Notes: generated by a model not told the origin, from the letters alone. A stretch of DNA of 7,626 nucleotides from Chloroflexota bacterium (GCA_026389655.1 JAPLHL010000013.1:1-7626); one strand, 5' to 3'. Counted from the stretch's first letter, positions 1 through 6,477 are shown. Program-made: numbers and translations.

Positions 1-216
1 GTCGGCGCTTCCATGCCGATCCTCATCATTGACGAGGGATTCGGTACCCAGGACAATTCAGGCCTAGAGAAGTTAATTGAAGCGATCAACGCTATACAAG
101 ATGATTTTGAGAAAATTTTCATAATCACACATCTTGAGGAATTGAAAGACAGGTTCCCCGTGCTGATAAATGTAACCAAGACGACTGATGGCTCTGTCGC
201 TTCAATTAGCCAATGA
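1..216 (+). CDS. sbcC: SbcC/Rad50-type SMC-like nuclease ATPase, C-terminal end (5' truncated by window edge)
   Basis: The frame is open from base 1, so this is only the last 71 residues of a larger protein; the ATG at 13 is internal. The piece begins with the Walker B strand and D-loop of an ABC-type ATPase (PILIIDEGFGTQD), the form typical of SbcC/Rad50. The switch histidine follows (IITHLEELKDRFP), and the end (VLINVTKTTDGS) matches the closing strand of that family. Family knowledge: SbcC/Rad50 dimers with long coiled coils work with the SbcD/Mre11 nuclease to open hairpins and process double-strand break ends in the cytoplasm. The partner sbcD would be expected upstream, outside the window. 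The stop is TGA. The next gene starts 37 bases on with no terminator between, so co-transcription is likely. Another Rad50-like SMC ATPase is possible, as the discriminating hook and coiled coils are not visible. Confidence 0.85.
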   Translation, partial: VGASMPILIIDEGFGTQDNSGLEKLIEAINAIQDDFEKIFIITHLEELKDRFPVLINVTKTTDGSVASISQ

Positions 217-240
217 CTTATACTAAATAAAATACTAATC

Positions 241-246
241 AGGAGG
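241..246 (+). promoter_or_regulatory. Strong Shine-Dalgarno of the 3-hydroxyacyl-CoA dehydrogenase
   Basis: AGGAGG lies 7 bases before the TTG at 254. It decides in favour of this non-ATG start, which places the GxGxxG loop at the usual distance from the N-terminus. Confidence 0.85.
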
Positions 247-253
247 TACTATC

Positions 254-1150
254 TTGGAACTAGGTAATATTAAACGTATTGGAATTGTGGGAGCGGGCGC
301 CATGGGAGCTCAACTGGCGCAACTATTTGCACAGGTCGGAGGATATCAGGTCACTATTTCTGATATCAATATGGAACTTGTGAACAATGGCATTAAAGGT
401 ATAGATGGCCGGCTGCAAAAGTACTTCGTAGATAAAGGCAAGATGACCGCGGATCAAAAAAGTTCCATCATGGGAGCAATCAAAGGCACCACAATTATAG
501 CTGAACTTGCCAAGAACTCCGATTTTATAATCGAAGCAGCTATTGAAAATATGGATATCAAGAAAAAAATATTCCAGGAACTTGATGCGAACGCTCCTGC
601 TGATACAATTCTGGCAAGCAATACTTCTGCACTTCCCATTACACTTATGACAATGGCCACCAAAAGGCCGGATAAAGTCATCGGCACCCATTTCATGAAC
701 CCTGTAGCGGTCATGAAACTGGTGGAGGTCATTACTCCTCCGATGGTATCGGACGATACTACAAAAGTAACAGTCGAATTAATGAAAAAGGTCGGGAAAG
801 AGCCCGTAATGTGCAAAGATATCAGCCTTGGCTTCCTTGCTAACAGGGCATATGGGGCCATGCTAAATGAAGCTGTTCAAATGGTTTGGGAACGTGTGGC
901 CTCACCTCAAGATATAGATAAAGCTATGAAGCTTGGATACAATTTCCCCATGGGGCCCTGTGAATTATTCGATTTTACAGGCGGATGGGGTATCAGCGCA
1001 TCCAGCGAGGCCGACCGTATAAAAGAGGTCGGCGATGCAAGGGGCAGGTGTCACCCCCTGGTCAAACTCATGACCCGGGCCGGCTATTGCGGCGGTTTGG
1101 GTAAAAAAGGCATATACGCATTCTGGGATGACGTGCTTTCCAAGTGGTGA
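254..1150 (+). CDS. 3-hydroxyacyl-CoA (3-hydroxybutyryl-CoA) dehydrogenase
   Basis: A 298-residue soluble enzyme that would interconvert 3-hydroxyacyl-CoA and 3-oxoacyl-CoA with NAD(P)(H), as in beta-oxidation or butyryl-CoA pathways. The N-terminal Rossmann fold shows GAGAMG (13-18), with Asp37 ending the second strand, which favours NAD. The family signature EAAIENMDIKKKIFQELD begins at 94. Active-site residues are visible: Ser122 in SNTS, His146 in THFMNP, Glu158 in KLVEVI and Asn197 in FLANR. The C-terminal domain keeps MGPCELFDF (233-241) and the closing G-K-K-G-I-Y element (283-288). Length fits the family (about 280-300). The stretch after 241 (GGWGISASSEADRI) differs from the usual sequence, so the exact substrate is uncertain. 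The gene starts with TTG behind a strong Shine-Dalgarno and is followed by a strong terminator. Close spacing to the SbcC-type gene suggests shared transcription without an obvious functional link. Confidence 0.93.
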   Translation: MELGNIKRIGIVGAGAMGAQLAQLFAQVGGYQVTISDINMELVNNGIKGIDGRLQKYFVDKGKMTADQKSSIMGAIKGTTIIAELAKNSDFIIEAAIENMDIKKKIFQELDANAPADTILASNTSALPITLMTMATKRPDKVIGTHFMNPVAVMKLVEVITPPMVSDDTTKVTVELMKKVGKEPVMCKDISLGFLANRAYGAMLNEAVQMVWERVASPQDIDKAMKLGYNFPMGPCELFDFTGGWGISASSEADRIKEVGDARGRCHPLVKLMTRAGYCGGLGKKGIYAFWDDVLSKW

Positions 1151-1172
1151 TAATTAAGTATTAGACTTTTTT

Positions 1173-1216
1173 AGATATAGTCCTGCTTTGTAACAAAGCA
1201 GGACTATATCTTTTTT
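1173..1216 (+). terminator. Intrinsic terminator after the dehydrogenase gene
   Basis: A perfect 17-bp stem (1173-1189 with 1195-1211) encloses a GTAAC loop that can close one more G-C pair. The stem runs into six T (1211-1216). It begins 22 bases after the dehydrogenase stop and separates this unit from the LOG promoter just downstream. Confidence 0.93.
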
Positions 1217-1219
1217 ATC

Positions 1220-1248
1220 TTGACAGCTATACACTTCGGCGTTATCCT
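1220..1248 (+). promoter_or_regulatory. Sigma-70-type promoter of the LOG-MBL-GNAT-GT unit
   Basis: A perfect -35 TTGACA (1220-1225), a 17-base spacer and a -10 TATCCT (1243-1248) sit between the upstream terminator and the LOG gene. Transcription would start near 1255, giving a leader of about 60 bases. The same hexamers and spacing recur before the DUF4870 gene on the other strand. Confidence 0.75.
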
Positions 1249-1256
1249 AAATACAT

Positions 1257-1275
1257 TTAGACTATTTAAGTCTAA
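1257..1275. promoter_or_regulatory. Inverted repeat in the early transcribed region, possible operator
   Basis: TTAGACT and AGTCTAA form a perfect 7-bp inverted repeat with a 5-base centre. It starts a couple of bases after the predicted transcription start of the LOG promoter. The size and position suit a dimeric repressor site, but no regulator gene is present in the window. A weak RNA hairpin is the alternative. Confidence 0.4.
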
Positions 1276-1317
1276 TATATTTGTATTTATCTTATGCGAT
1301 GAGAAACGGGGTAAGCT

Positions 1318-1998
1318 ATGCCAGAAAAATATGAGATTAACTCGCTCGAAAAAGAAGAATCATGGCGTTTGTTTAGATACATCGGGGAACTTGTCGAGGG
1401 TTTCGATAAATTATCCGGGATAGATCCGGCTGTCACAATATATGGTTCTGCTGTAGCAATGCCCGGTCAGGCTGATTACCAGAACGCCAAACAAATTGCA
1501 TATCTCCTGGGAAAACAGGGGTTTAACATTGTAACCGGCGGCGGACCGGGTATGATGGAGGCAGCAAACCTCGGGGCAAGTGAGGCCGGCGTTAAATCGA
1601 TCGGTCTTAACATAGTGCTGCCCAGTGAGCAAAAATGTAATGTGTATTCTAATTTAAATATTACGTTCAACCATTTCTTCGTACGTAAGATTATGCTGGT
1701 AAAATATGCGACGGCTTTTGTCATAATGCCGGGCGGACTGGGCACATTGGATGAACTAACGGAAGTACTGACACTGATCCAAACCAATAAGATCAAACCA
1801 TTCCCGGTTATATTATTTAATTCCAGTTATTGGCGCGGCTTCCTGGACTGGCTTCAAAACACAGCCCTGGTTACCGGGTACATATCGGAAGACGACCTGC
1901 ACTTACTCAGAATATCCGATCAACCTGAAGATGTTCAGAATATCGTCAGCAGCTGGTATTTAAGACAGGCAATAACAGGACGGCGAGCCATTGATTAA
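1318..1998 (+). CDS. LOG family protein (TIGR00730-type, cytokinin riboside 5'-monophosphate phosphoribohydrolase-like)
   Basis: A 226-residue Rossmann-like protein of the LOG/lysine-decarboxylase-like family. The nucleotide-binding loop GGGPGMMEAANLG starts at residue 74, and the hallmark PGGxGTxxE is present as PGGLGTLDE (138-146, Glu146). Arg123 in FFVRK matches the conserved Arg before it. Family knowledge: LOG enzymes hydrolyse the N-glycosidic bond of nucleoside monophosphates, releasing a free base and ribose 5-phosphate. Many bacterial members probably act on AMP-like substrates and are not involved in plant-hormone synthesis. Older lysine decarboxylase names for this family are misleading. 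The ATG at 1318 has only a weak G-rich Shine-Dalgarno. It is the first gene after a strong promoter, and its last 8 bases overlap the next gene's start. The substrate cannot be told from sequence. Confidence 0.92.
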   Translation: MPEKYEINSLEKEESWRLFRYIGELVEGFDKLSGIDPAVTIYGSAVAMPGQADYQNAKQIAYLLGKQGFNIVTGGGPGMMEAANLGASEAGVKSIGLNIVLPSEQKCNVYSNLNITFNHFFVRKIMLVKYATAFVIMPGGLGTLDELTEVLTLIQTNKIKPFPVILFNSSYWRGFLDWLQNTALVTGYISEDDLHLLRISDQPEDVQNIVSSWYLRQAITGRRAID

Positions 1999-3385
1999 TA
2001 TCACCTTTTCCGGAGCCGACCGCACTGTAACAGGTTCAAGGCACCTTCTCAACATTAACGGATATAATCTATTATTGGATTGCGGTTTTTTTCAGGGACG
2101 CAGAGCCGAAACCTATGAGCGTAACCTCAATTTCTCCTTCGATCCGAAATCTATAAATACTGTGATAATATCACATGCGCATATGGACCACCTGGGAGAT
2201 TTGCCTAACCTTGTCAGGCAAGGTTTTCACGGTGATGTTTATTGTACATCGGCAACTCTTGATCTGGCCAACATCATGCTGATGGATTCTGCCAACATCC
2301 AGGAAGGGGACATCCAATTTGTTAACAAGGTCCGCCGCAGACACAATGAGCCGCCTATAGAGCCCCTGTATGTCAAGGCAGACATTCCCCCAGTACTAAA
2401 ACTGCTGCGCGGAAGCGCTTATGACCACCCGTTAAATATTACTGATAATATTCAGCTAATTTTCCGGGATGCGGGCCATATATTGGGATCATCTATATCG
2501 GTGCTGAATATTAACGATGGGGGACGGCAGGTTTCCATATGCTATTCCGGTGATCTAGGCCGCTATGATATACCCATTATCCGCAACCCGTACGTTGTAA
2601 TAGATTCCGACATTCTGATCATAGAAAGCACGTATGGCAACCGTCTGCATGCTGACATTAAGGATGCCAGTGAAAAGCTGGCAACTATAATAAACGAGAC
2701 AATATCGAAAGGGGGCAAACTGCTTGTCCCATCATTCGCATTGGAAAGGACGCAGGAGCTAATATACTTCCTGCATCAACTAAAACTCAGTAACAGGATA
2801 CCGGATTTCCCGATTTTCATCGACAGTCCCCTGGCAATAGATGCAACCAGCATATTCAGGATACACCCGGAATGCTTTGACAGCGAGACAATTGAGTTCA
2901 TGCGATCTGTGGAAGACCCATTCGGTTTTCGTGGTCTGCATTATGTATCAAGTGTAGAAGAGTCAAAATCGCTTAATGATATACATACGCCAATGATGAT
3001 AATAGCCGGTTCAGGAATGGCCGAAGCCGGGCGGATTTTGCATCATTTGAAAAATAATATCGGTGACCCGAAAAACACAGTATTGATCGTAGGCTGGCAG
3101 GCTGAGAATACCCTGGGCCGTAAGATTGCCGAGAAATGGCCCGAAGTTCCCATTTTTGGTGAGAAATATAAGTTGCGATGCAGGGTTGAAGTGTTTAATG
3201 AATTCAGCGCCCACGCAGACCGCAATGACCTGATAAATTGGGCAAGCGCCGGTAAGGACAGGTGGCAAAGAGTATTCGTTGTACACGGGGAGGAAGAGGC
3301 TTCACTTTCCCTGGCAGACGCCTTCAGAGCAGTTGGACTAAAAAATGTCGTTGTCCCGGAATTTGGGCAGAGCTTTACACTGTAG
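1991..3385 (+). CDS. MBL-fold metallo-hydrolase with beta-CASP domain, RNA-processing exonuclease-like
   Basis: A 464-residue protein of the YSH1/CPSF73-like group (COG1236 style), expected to be a cytoplasmic zinc-dependent RNase. The MBL core shows SHAHMDHLG (61-69, with His62, His64, Asp66, His67), His163 in AGHILGSS and Asp188 in SGDLGR. Beta-CASP features follow: EST-YG with Glu212, GSGMAEAGR (340-348) before HH at 351-352, GWQAENTLGRKI (368-379), FSAHAD with His408, and a final VHGE with His432. All metal ligands appear intact and the length is normal. The start is TTG at 1991 inside the end of the LOG gene, with a weak AGGA 10 bases upstream. It gives INITFSGADRTVTGS at the N-terminus, as expected for the family, and the 8-base overlap suggests translational coupling. 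Whether it degrades, processes or cleaves a specific RNA is not visible. Confidence 0.93.
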   Translation: MINITFSGADRTVTGSRHLLNINGYNLLLDCGFFQGRRAETYERNLNFSFDPKSINTVIISHAHMDHLGDLPNLVRQGFHGDVYCTSATLDLANIMLMDSANIQEGDIQFVNKVRRRHNEPPIEPLYVKADIPPVLKLLRGSAYDHPLNITDNIQLIFRDAGHILGSSISVLNINDGGRQVSICYSGDLGRYDIPIIRNPYVVIDSDILIIESTYGNRLHADIKDASEKLATIINETISKGGKLLVPSFALERTQELIYFLHQLKLSNRIPDFPIFIDSPLAIDATSIFRIHPECFDSETIEFMRSVEDPFGFRGLHYVSSVEESKSLNDIHTPMMIIAGSGMAEAGRILHHLKNNIGDPKNTVLIVGWQAENTLGRKIAEKWPEVPIFGEKYKLRCRVEVFNEFSAHADRNDLINWASAGKDRWQRVFVVHGEEEASLSLADAFRAVGLKNVVVPEFGQSFTL

Positions 3386-3417
3386 ATAAATGTATTTGTT
3401 TAATTAAGACTATAAAC

Positions 3418-4392
3418 ATGGCCGAGTTCATTTCTGGTAATTTCGAGACTCTTCGTAAGTGTTGGAACGATATATATATAAAGTCCACTAATAGGCTCCT
3501 TTTTTCTTCGGTTGACTGGTCGGAACTGTGGTGGCAGCATTTCGGGTCAGATAGTGAACTACATTTAGGAGCGGTGATGGATGATGAACTATGTATAGGG
3601 ATAGCTCCTTTGCGTCTGAAAGACCACACTGCATATTTCATAGGCAGCGACAACGTATGCGATTTCCTGGACTTTATTATCGAGCCCGGCAAGGAGCAAG
3701 TATTTTTCGCAGCAGTCCTGACTCATTTAGCTGACAAAGGGATCGCTACCCTGGATCTTTCGCCCCTTTTACCTGAATCTTCGGTAAGACATTTTTACAC
3801 GGACATTGCACAGAAAAAAGGCGTGTCAATTTCATGCTCACAAGAGGATGTCACCGTAGTTCTCGATCTTCCGAGTGGACTGGCGGCATACCATTCCATC
3901 CTGAGCGGCAAACAACGCCATGAATTGCTCAGAAAAGAAAGGCGTCTTAATGAGGAAGGGGATGTAGTATATCGCATATCGAAACAAGCTTCAGCAAATG
4001 ATATCGATATATTTCTGCAATTCTTTCGGGAAAGCAGGGAGGATAAAAATAGGTTTTTGACCGGTCAAATGGAGGCATTTTTCAAGGCCGCAATAGATAA
4101 AGCTGCGGCAAACCAGATGTTGATGTTAGGCATACTGGAATTGAATAAGACACCCGTGGCAGTCACGCTCGGTTTTCACTATCAGAATGACACCTATCTA
4201 TATAACAGCGGCTACAATCCCGCATACAAGTGGCTTAGCGTAGGCTTACTATCTAAATACTATTATATTAAACATAGCATAGAATCCGGTAAACAGAGGT
4301 TCGACTTTTTAAAAGGATCTGAGAGATATAAATTTTACCTTGGCGGCAAGGAGTTTCCCCTATATAGATGTATAATAAAAACAATCAATTGA
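3418..4392 (+). CDS. GNAT-type acyltransferase, BioF2-like/CelD-like (FemAB-related)
   Basis: A 324-residue protein if started at the ATG 3418, 32 bases after the MBL stop. The frame is open further upstream, but that part overlaps the MBL gene's conserved end in another frame, so the shorter form is preferred. The Shine-Dalgarno is weak. The C-terminal half has the BioF2-like acetyltransferase pattern: a basic helix (GKQRHELLRKERRLNEEG, 164-181), central strands LGILELNKTPVAVTLGF (237-253), and the closing FDFLKGSERYKFYLGG (295-310), which resembles the YDFLRGDE-YK-G motif of the family. There are no membrane segments. Relatives of this family are often found with polysaccharide or envelope biosynthesis genes and may acylate sugars or add amino acids. 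The next gene is a glycosyltransferase 19 bases downstream, which fits that idea (inference). The actual acyl donor and acceptor are unknown. Confidence 0.8.
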   Translation: MAEFISGNFETLRKCWNDIYIKSTNRLLFSSVDWSELWWQHFGSDSELHLGAVMDDELCIGIAPLRLKDHTAYFIGSDNVCDFLDFIIEPGKEQVFFAAVLTHLADKGIATLDLSPLLPESSVRHFYTDIAQKKGVSISCSQEDVTVVLDLPSGLAAYHSILSGKQRHELLRKERRLNEEGDVVYRISKQASANDIDIFLQFFRESREDKNRFLTGQMEAFFKAAIDKAAANQMLMLGILELNKTPVAVTLGFHYQNDTYLYNSGYNPAYKWLSVGLLSKYYYIKHSIESGKQRFDFLKGSERYKFYLGGKEFPLYRCIIKTIN

Positions 4393-4396
4393 CATT

Positions 4397-4402
4397 AAGG
4401 GA
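4397..4402 (+). promoter_or_regulatory. Shine-Dalgarno deciding the GTG start of the glycosyltransferase
   Basis: AAGGGA lies 9 bases before the GTG at 4412. No in-frame ATG gives a comparable N-terminus, and the GTG start places the GGMN loop at residues 25-28 as in related GT4 enzymes. Confidence 0.6.
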
Positions 4403-4411
4403 ACATGATAG

Positions 4412-5650
4412 GTGGAACAATTACGCATAGCATTACTTAGCACTCACAGTTGCCCGTGGGCGAAGCCCGGAAACCGCTATACGGGCGGAATGAATATATA
4501 TATCCAGAACCTGGCCAGAGAATTGGCACAGAGGGGGCATTTCGTTGATATTTATACTTCTTCGCATGCGGGTGATGAGCAATGCAAGGCAATGGAGCTT
4601 CACAGCGGAATCCGGCTTATACATTTGAGCGCCGCAGACTACAGTTCCATTTCTGAAGTTAACCTCGACAATCATGTATTTGATCTGGCTACGTCCGTCT
4701 TATCATTCTGCCAAGATTTCGAACTGCACTATGACCTTATACACAGTCACTACTGGTTGTCCGGCCTGGTAGGTGAATTTCTGAGCAAGCAATGGGATAT
4801 ACCGCACATTACGATGTTCCATACACTCGCCAAACTTAAAAATAAAGCGGGCATCAGCGTTCTTGAACCGGAATTCTGAATTAGATATGAGAAGAAAGTC
4901 ATCGACTCCAGTGATCTGATCATTGCATCCACTGAAAATGAAAAACGTGAGTTGGAACTCGAATACGATGCCCATCCTTCTAACATATCCGTTATCCCGT
5001 GCGGCATAAATCCAATTTTATTCCGGCCAATAAATAAGAACGTGGCTAAGGAAGCCTGCAAACTTGATTCCAGGCAGGCGGTCCTTTTCGTAGGCCGTAT
5101 GGATCCCTTAAAGGGCCTGTCGAATTTACTTGAAGCCATCTCGATTCTCCAGCCGCGCAAGGATTTTCAACTATTAGTAATAGGCGGGGACAATGAGAGC
5201 GAAATCGAATTTCAGCGCATGCTTAAACTAATACGGGACTTTAATATTGATGATATAGTGAAACCTATTGGATCGGTCCCTCATGAATATATGTATCTGT
5301 ATTACAATGCCGCCGATTTCTGCGTAATACCATCATACTATGAGAGTTTCAGTCTGGTGGCACTTGAATCACTTGCTTGCGGCACACCGATACTATCTAC
5401 TAATGTGGGAGAAGTAAGGGACATGGTAAAGACATGCCCGGATTGTAGAATAATGAGTGACACTTCTCCTGCGAAACTGGCAGGGCACCTTAACGATATG
5501 CTTGATAACAGCAGAAATGATAAAAACAACTGCACAGATATATTGATAAGTCATTATGGATGGGACTCAGTCATTGAAAGAATATTATCAGCATATCAGC
5601 ACGTGATGTTGAATGCGCCTATACATGAGCGCTTGATCTTGCATATTTAA
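4412..5650 (+). pseudogene. GT4-family glycosyltransferase (MshA-like) interrupted by an in-frame TGA
   Basis: Read through its one internal stop (TGA 4877-4879, codon 156), this frame gives about 412 residues, the usual length of GT4 retaining glycosyltransferases of the MshA/sucrose-phosphate-synthase-like group. The first part has LLSTHSCPWAKPG with GGMNIY (25-30), HSHYW (111-115) and FHTLAKLKN (136-144). It stops after LEPEF. The frame continues at once as IRYEKKVIDSSDLIIAST and keeps the nucleotide-sugar site: FVGRMDPLKG (Arg229, Lys234) and the E-x7-E motif YESFSLVALES (Glu311, Glu319). Related proteins have EPE-x-R at this place, so the TGA stands where Arg is expected; one base change from CGA or AGA would explain it. 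Likely a fresh nonsense mutation or a base error; readthrough is less likely. The 155-residue product lacks the donor-binding domain. It would transfer a sugar in the cytoplasm, perhaps for glycolipid or envelope synthesis. Confidence 0.8.
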
Positions 5651-5737
5651 AGAACGCCAAAACTTACAATTAACAGTATGGAGGAAATGGCTGAAGCATT
5701 TGACCGGGTGGAAGTGAACTATTAAATTCAGGACTAA

Positions 5738-5773
5738 AAAGATAGGACAGGATTATAATCCTGTCCTATCTTT
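5738..5773. terminator. Bidirectional intrinsic terminator between convergent genes
   Basis: A perfect 17-bp inverted repeat (5738-5754 with 5757-5773) has a GATAGGACAGG core, an AT-rich tip, an A run on the left (5736-5740) and T on the right. It lies 87 bases after the glycosyltransferase stop and 19 bases beyond the zinc-ribbon stop on the other strand, so it can end both transcripts. Confidence 0.88.
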
Positions 5774-5792
5774 ATTATCATGCGTTACTGTT

Positions 5793-5933
5793 TTAAGCCT
5801 TTCCAATCCTGAATATCTTTGTCCCACAAGATGGGCAAACGCCCTGGTTCGCAGGCTTGCCATTCTTCATAGTGACTGCTTTTGGATTTTTCATTTCTTT
5901 CATGGCACGGCACTTCATACAAAAACCCTGCAT
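5793..5933 (-). CDS. Small zinc-ribbon protein, DUF5679-like
   Basis: A 46-residue protein. It begins MQGFCMKCRAMKEMKNPK and ends GVCPSCGTKIFRIGKA. Two CxxC knuckles (Cys5/Cys8 and Cys33/Cys36) would bind one zinc ion. Between them lies a basic linker with KNPKAVTMKNGKPA, the pattern I recall for DUF5679 proteins, which are common in Chloroflexota and archaea and have no assigned function. The ATG at 5933 has GAGGAG 11 bases upstream; a TTG three codons earlier is only 2 bases from that site and is disfavoured. The gene has its own likely promoter and shares a bidirectional terminator with the glycosyltransferase unit. A role in nucleic-acid or protein binding is only a guess from the fold. 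Confidence 0.87.
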   Translation of the reverse strand: MQGFCMKCRAMKEMKNPKAVTMKNGKPANQGVCPSCGTKIFRIGKA

Positions 5934-5964
5934 CTTAGACAATTCTCCTCAATATTTTTTACGA

Positions 5965-5994
5965 AGAATACCCTAAATGACACTGCCATTTCAA
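5965..5994 (-). promoter_or_regulatory. Probable promoter of the zinc-ribbon gene
   Basis: On the - strand, TTGAAA (5994-5989), an 18-base spacer and TATTCT (5970-5965) precede the zinc-ribbon ATG. This gives a leader of roughly 25 bases that contains the GAGGAG site (5945-5950). The -35 is close to consensus and the -10 only moderate. Confidence 0.5.
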
Positions 5995-6019
5995 CGTATA
6001 TCAAACACGACCTACGTTC

Positions 6020-6065
6020 AAAGTACGAAAACAGTACTAAAGTACTTTATAAAATTAGTACTTTT
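6020..6065. repeat. Cluster of four GTAC-cored repeats with hairpin potential
   Basis: AAAGTAC (6020-6026), AGTACT (6033-6038), AGTACT inside the perfect 12-bp palindrome TAAAGTACTTTA (6038-6049) and AGTACT (6057-6062) lie within 46 bases. AGTACTAA (6033-6040) also pairs with TTAGTACT (6055-6062). The cluster is upstream of the zinc-ribbon promoter and downstream of the DUF4870 stop. It could be an operator array or a weak terminator for DUF4870 (on the - strand the hairpin is followed by GTTTT). Confidence 0.5.
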
Positions 6066-6091
6066 GCGTAGCTGATATTTTTATAAATAAC

Positions 6092-6418
6092 TCAGGCTGA
6101 CCACTTCTCGGCAAGATCACCAATAACCGGTAACTTAAATTTCTCACCATGGTAGGCCTTGATCATCAGCAATATCCAGAGAACAAGCGCGAGAATACCT
6201 AGTAGCAAGCCTATAACCCATCCTATAACCGGTATCAACGCAAGGATCCAGGATACAACCATAAGGCCGCCAAATGTAATAATTGACTGCATTGCATGAA
6301 ACTTGACGAATTTGCTGTCCTTTTCAATCAGGAAAAATATCAGCCCGGTAACCCAACCAACTACATAGCTCAATAATGCCGCAACGTTTTCTTCAATCCC
6401 TGTCGATGATTTTGCCAT
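6092..6418 (-). CDS. DUF4870 domain-containing membrane protein
   Basis: A 108-residue integral membrane protein with three hydrophobic helices, about residues 11-31, 43-65 and 66-88. A short polar stretch after the first helix holds the family-like IEKDSKFVKFHAMQS (31-45). The tail reads YHGEKFKLPVIGDLAEKW (89-106), which is characteristic of DUF4870 (Tic20-like small membrane proteins). The biochemical function of the family is unknown; archaeal and bacterial members are common. The ATG at 6418 has a G-rich Shine-Dalgarno (AGGGGGG, 6425-6431) 6 bases upstream and a consensus-like promoter close behind, so the gene is probably transcribed alone. No clear strong terminator follows; the GTAC-repeat hairpin 30-60 bases downstream may serve. 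Confidence 0.92.
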   Translation of the reverse strand: MAKSSTGIEENVAALLSYVVGWVTGLIFFLIEKDSKFVKFHAMQSIITFGGLMVVSWILALIPVIGWVIGLLLGILALVLWILLMIKAYHGEKFKLPVIGDLAEKWSA

Positions 6419-6448
6419 TTACAACCCCCCTAACAATTTAATACTAAT

Positions 6449-6477
6449 AGGATATCTGCATGTACTGAATGTGTCAA
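6449..6477 (-). promoter_or_regulatory. Sigma-70-type promoter of the DUF4870 gene
   Basis: On the - strand, TTGACA (6477-6472), a 17-base spacer and TATCCT (6454-6449) lie about 30 bases before the DUF4870 start. Hexamers and spacing equal those of the LOG promoter at 1220-1248, which supports both. Confidence 0.75.

Noticed and set aside
454..861. 135-codon open frame on the - strand inside the dehydrogenase gene
   Set aside because: It is a shadow of a well-supported gene with all catalytic motifs; the hydrophobic translation is not family-like and no start signals were seen.
1220..1423. 67-codon + strand open frame over the LOG promoter
   Set aside because: It begins inside the promoter and runs into the LOG gene in another frame; no Shine-Dalgarno and no protein-like pattern.
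3262..3417. N-terminal extension of the GNAT gene to the ATG at 3262
   Set aside because: It would overlap 124 bases of the MBL gene's conserved end in another frame, and the translated extension is Arg/Cys-rich and unlike any fold.
4877..4879. TGA as selenocysteine or a reassigned sense codon
   Set aside because: The expected residue is Arg and not Cys or Trp. I see no convincing SECIS-like hairpin immediately downstream, and TGA ends at least three other genes here at sensible places.
4866..4885. EcoRI site (GAATTC 4871-4876) next to the TGA as a sign of a cloning junction
   Set aside because: The frame and the family pattern continue without gap or insertion across the site, so no joined fragments are needed to explain it.
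4750..5160. 136-codon open frame on the - strand across the glycosyltransferase break
   Set aside because: It is antisense to conserved GT4 motifs on both sides of the TGA, with no recognisable protein features.
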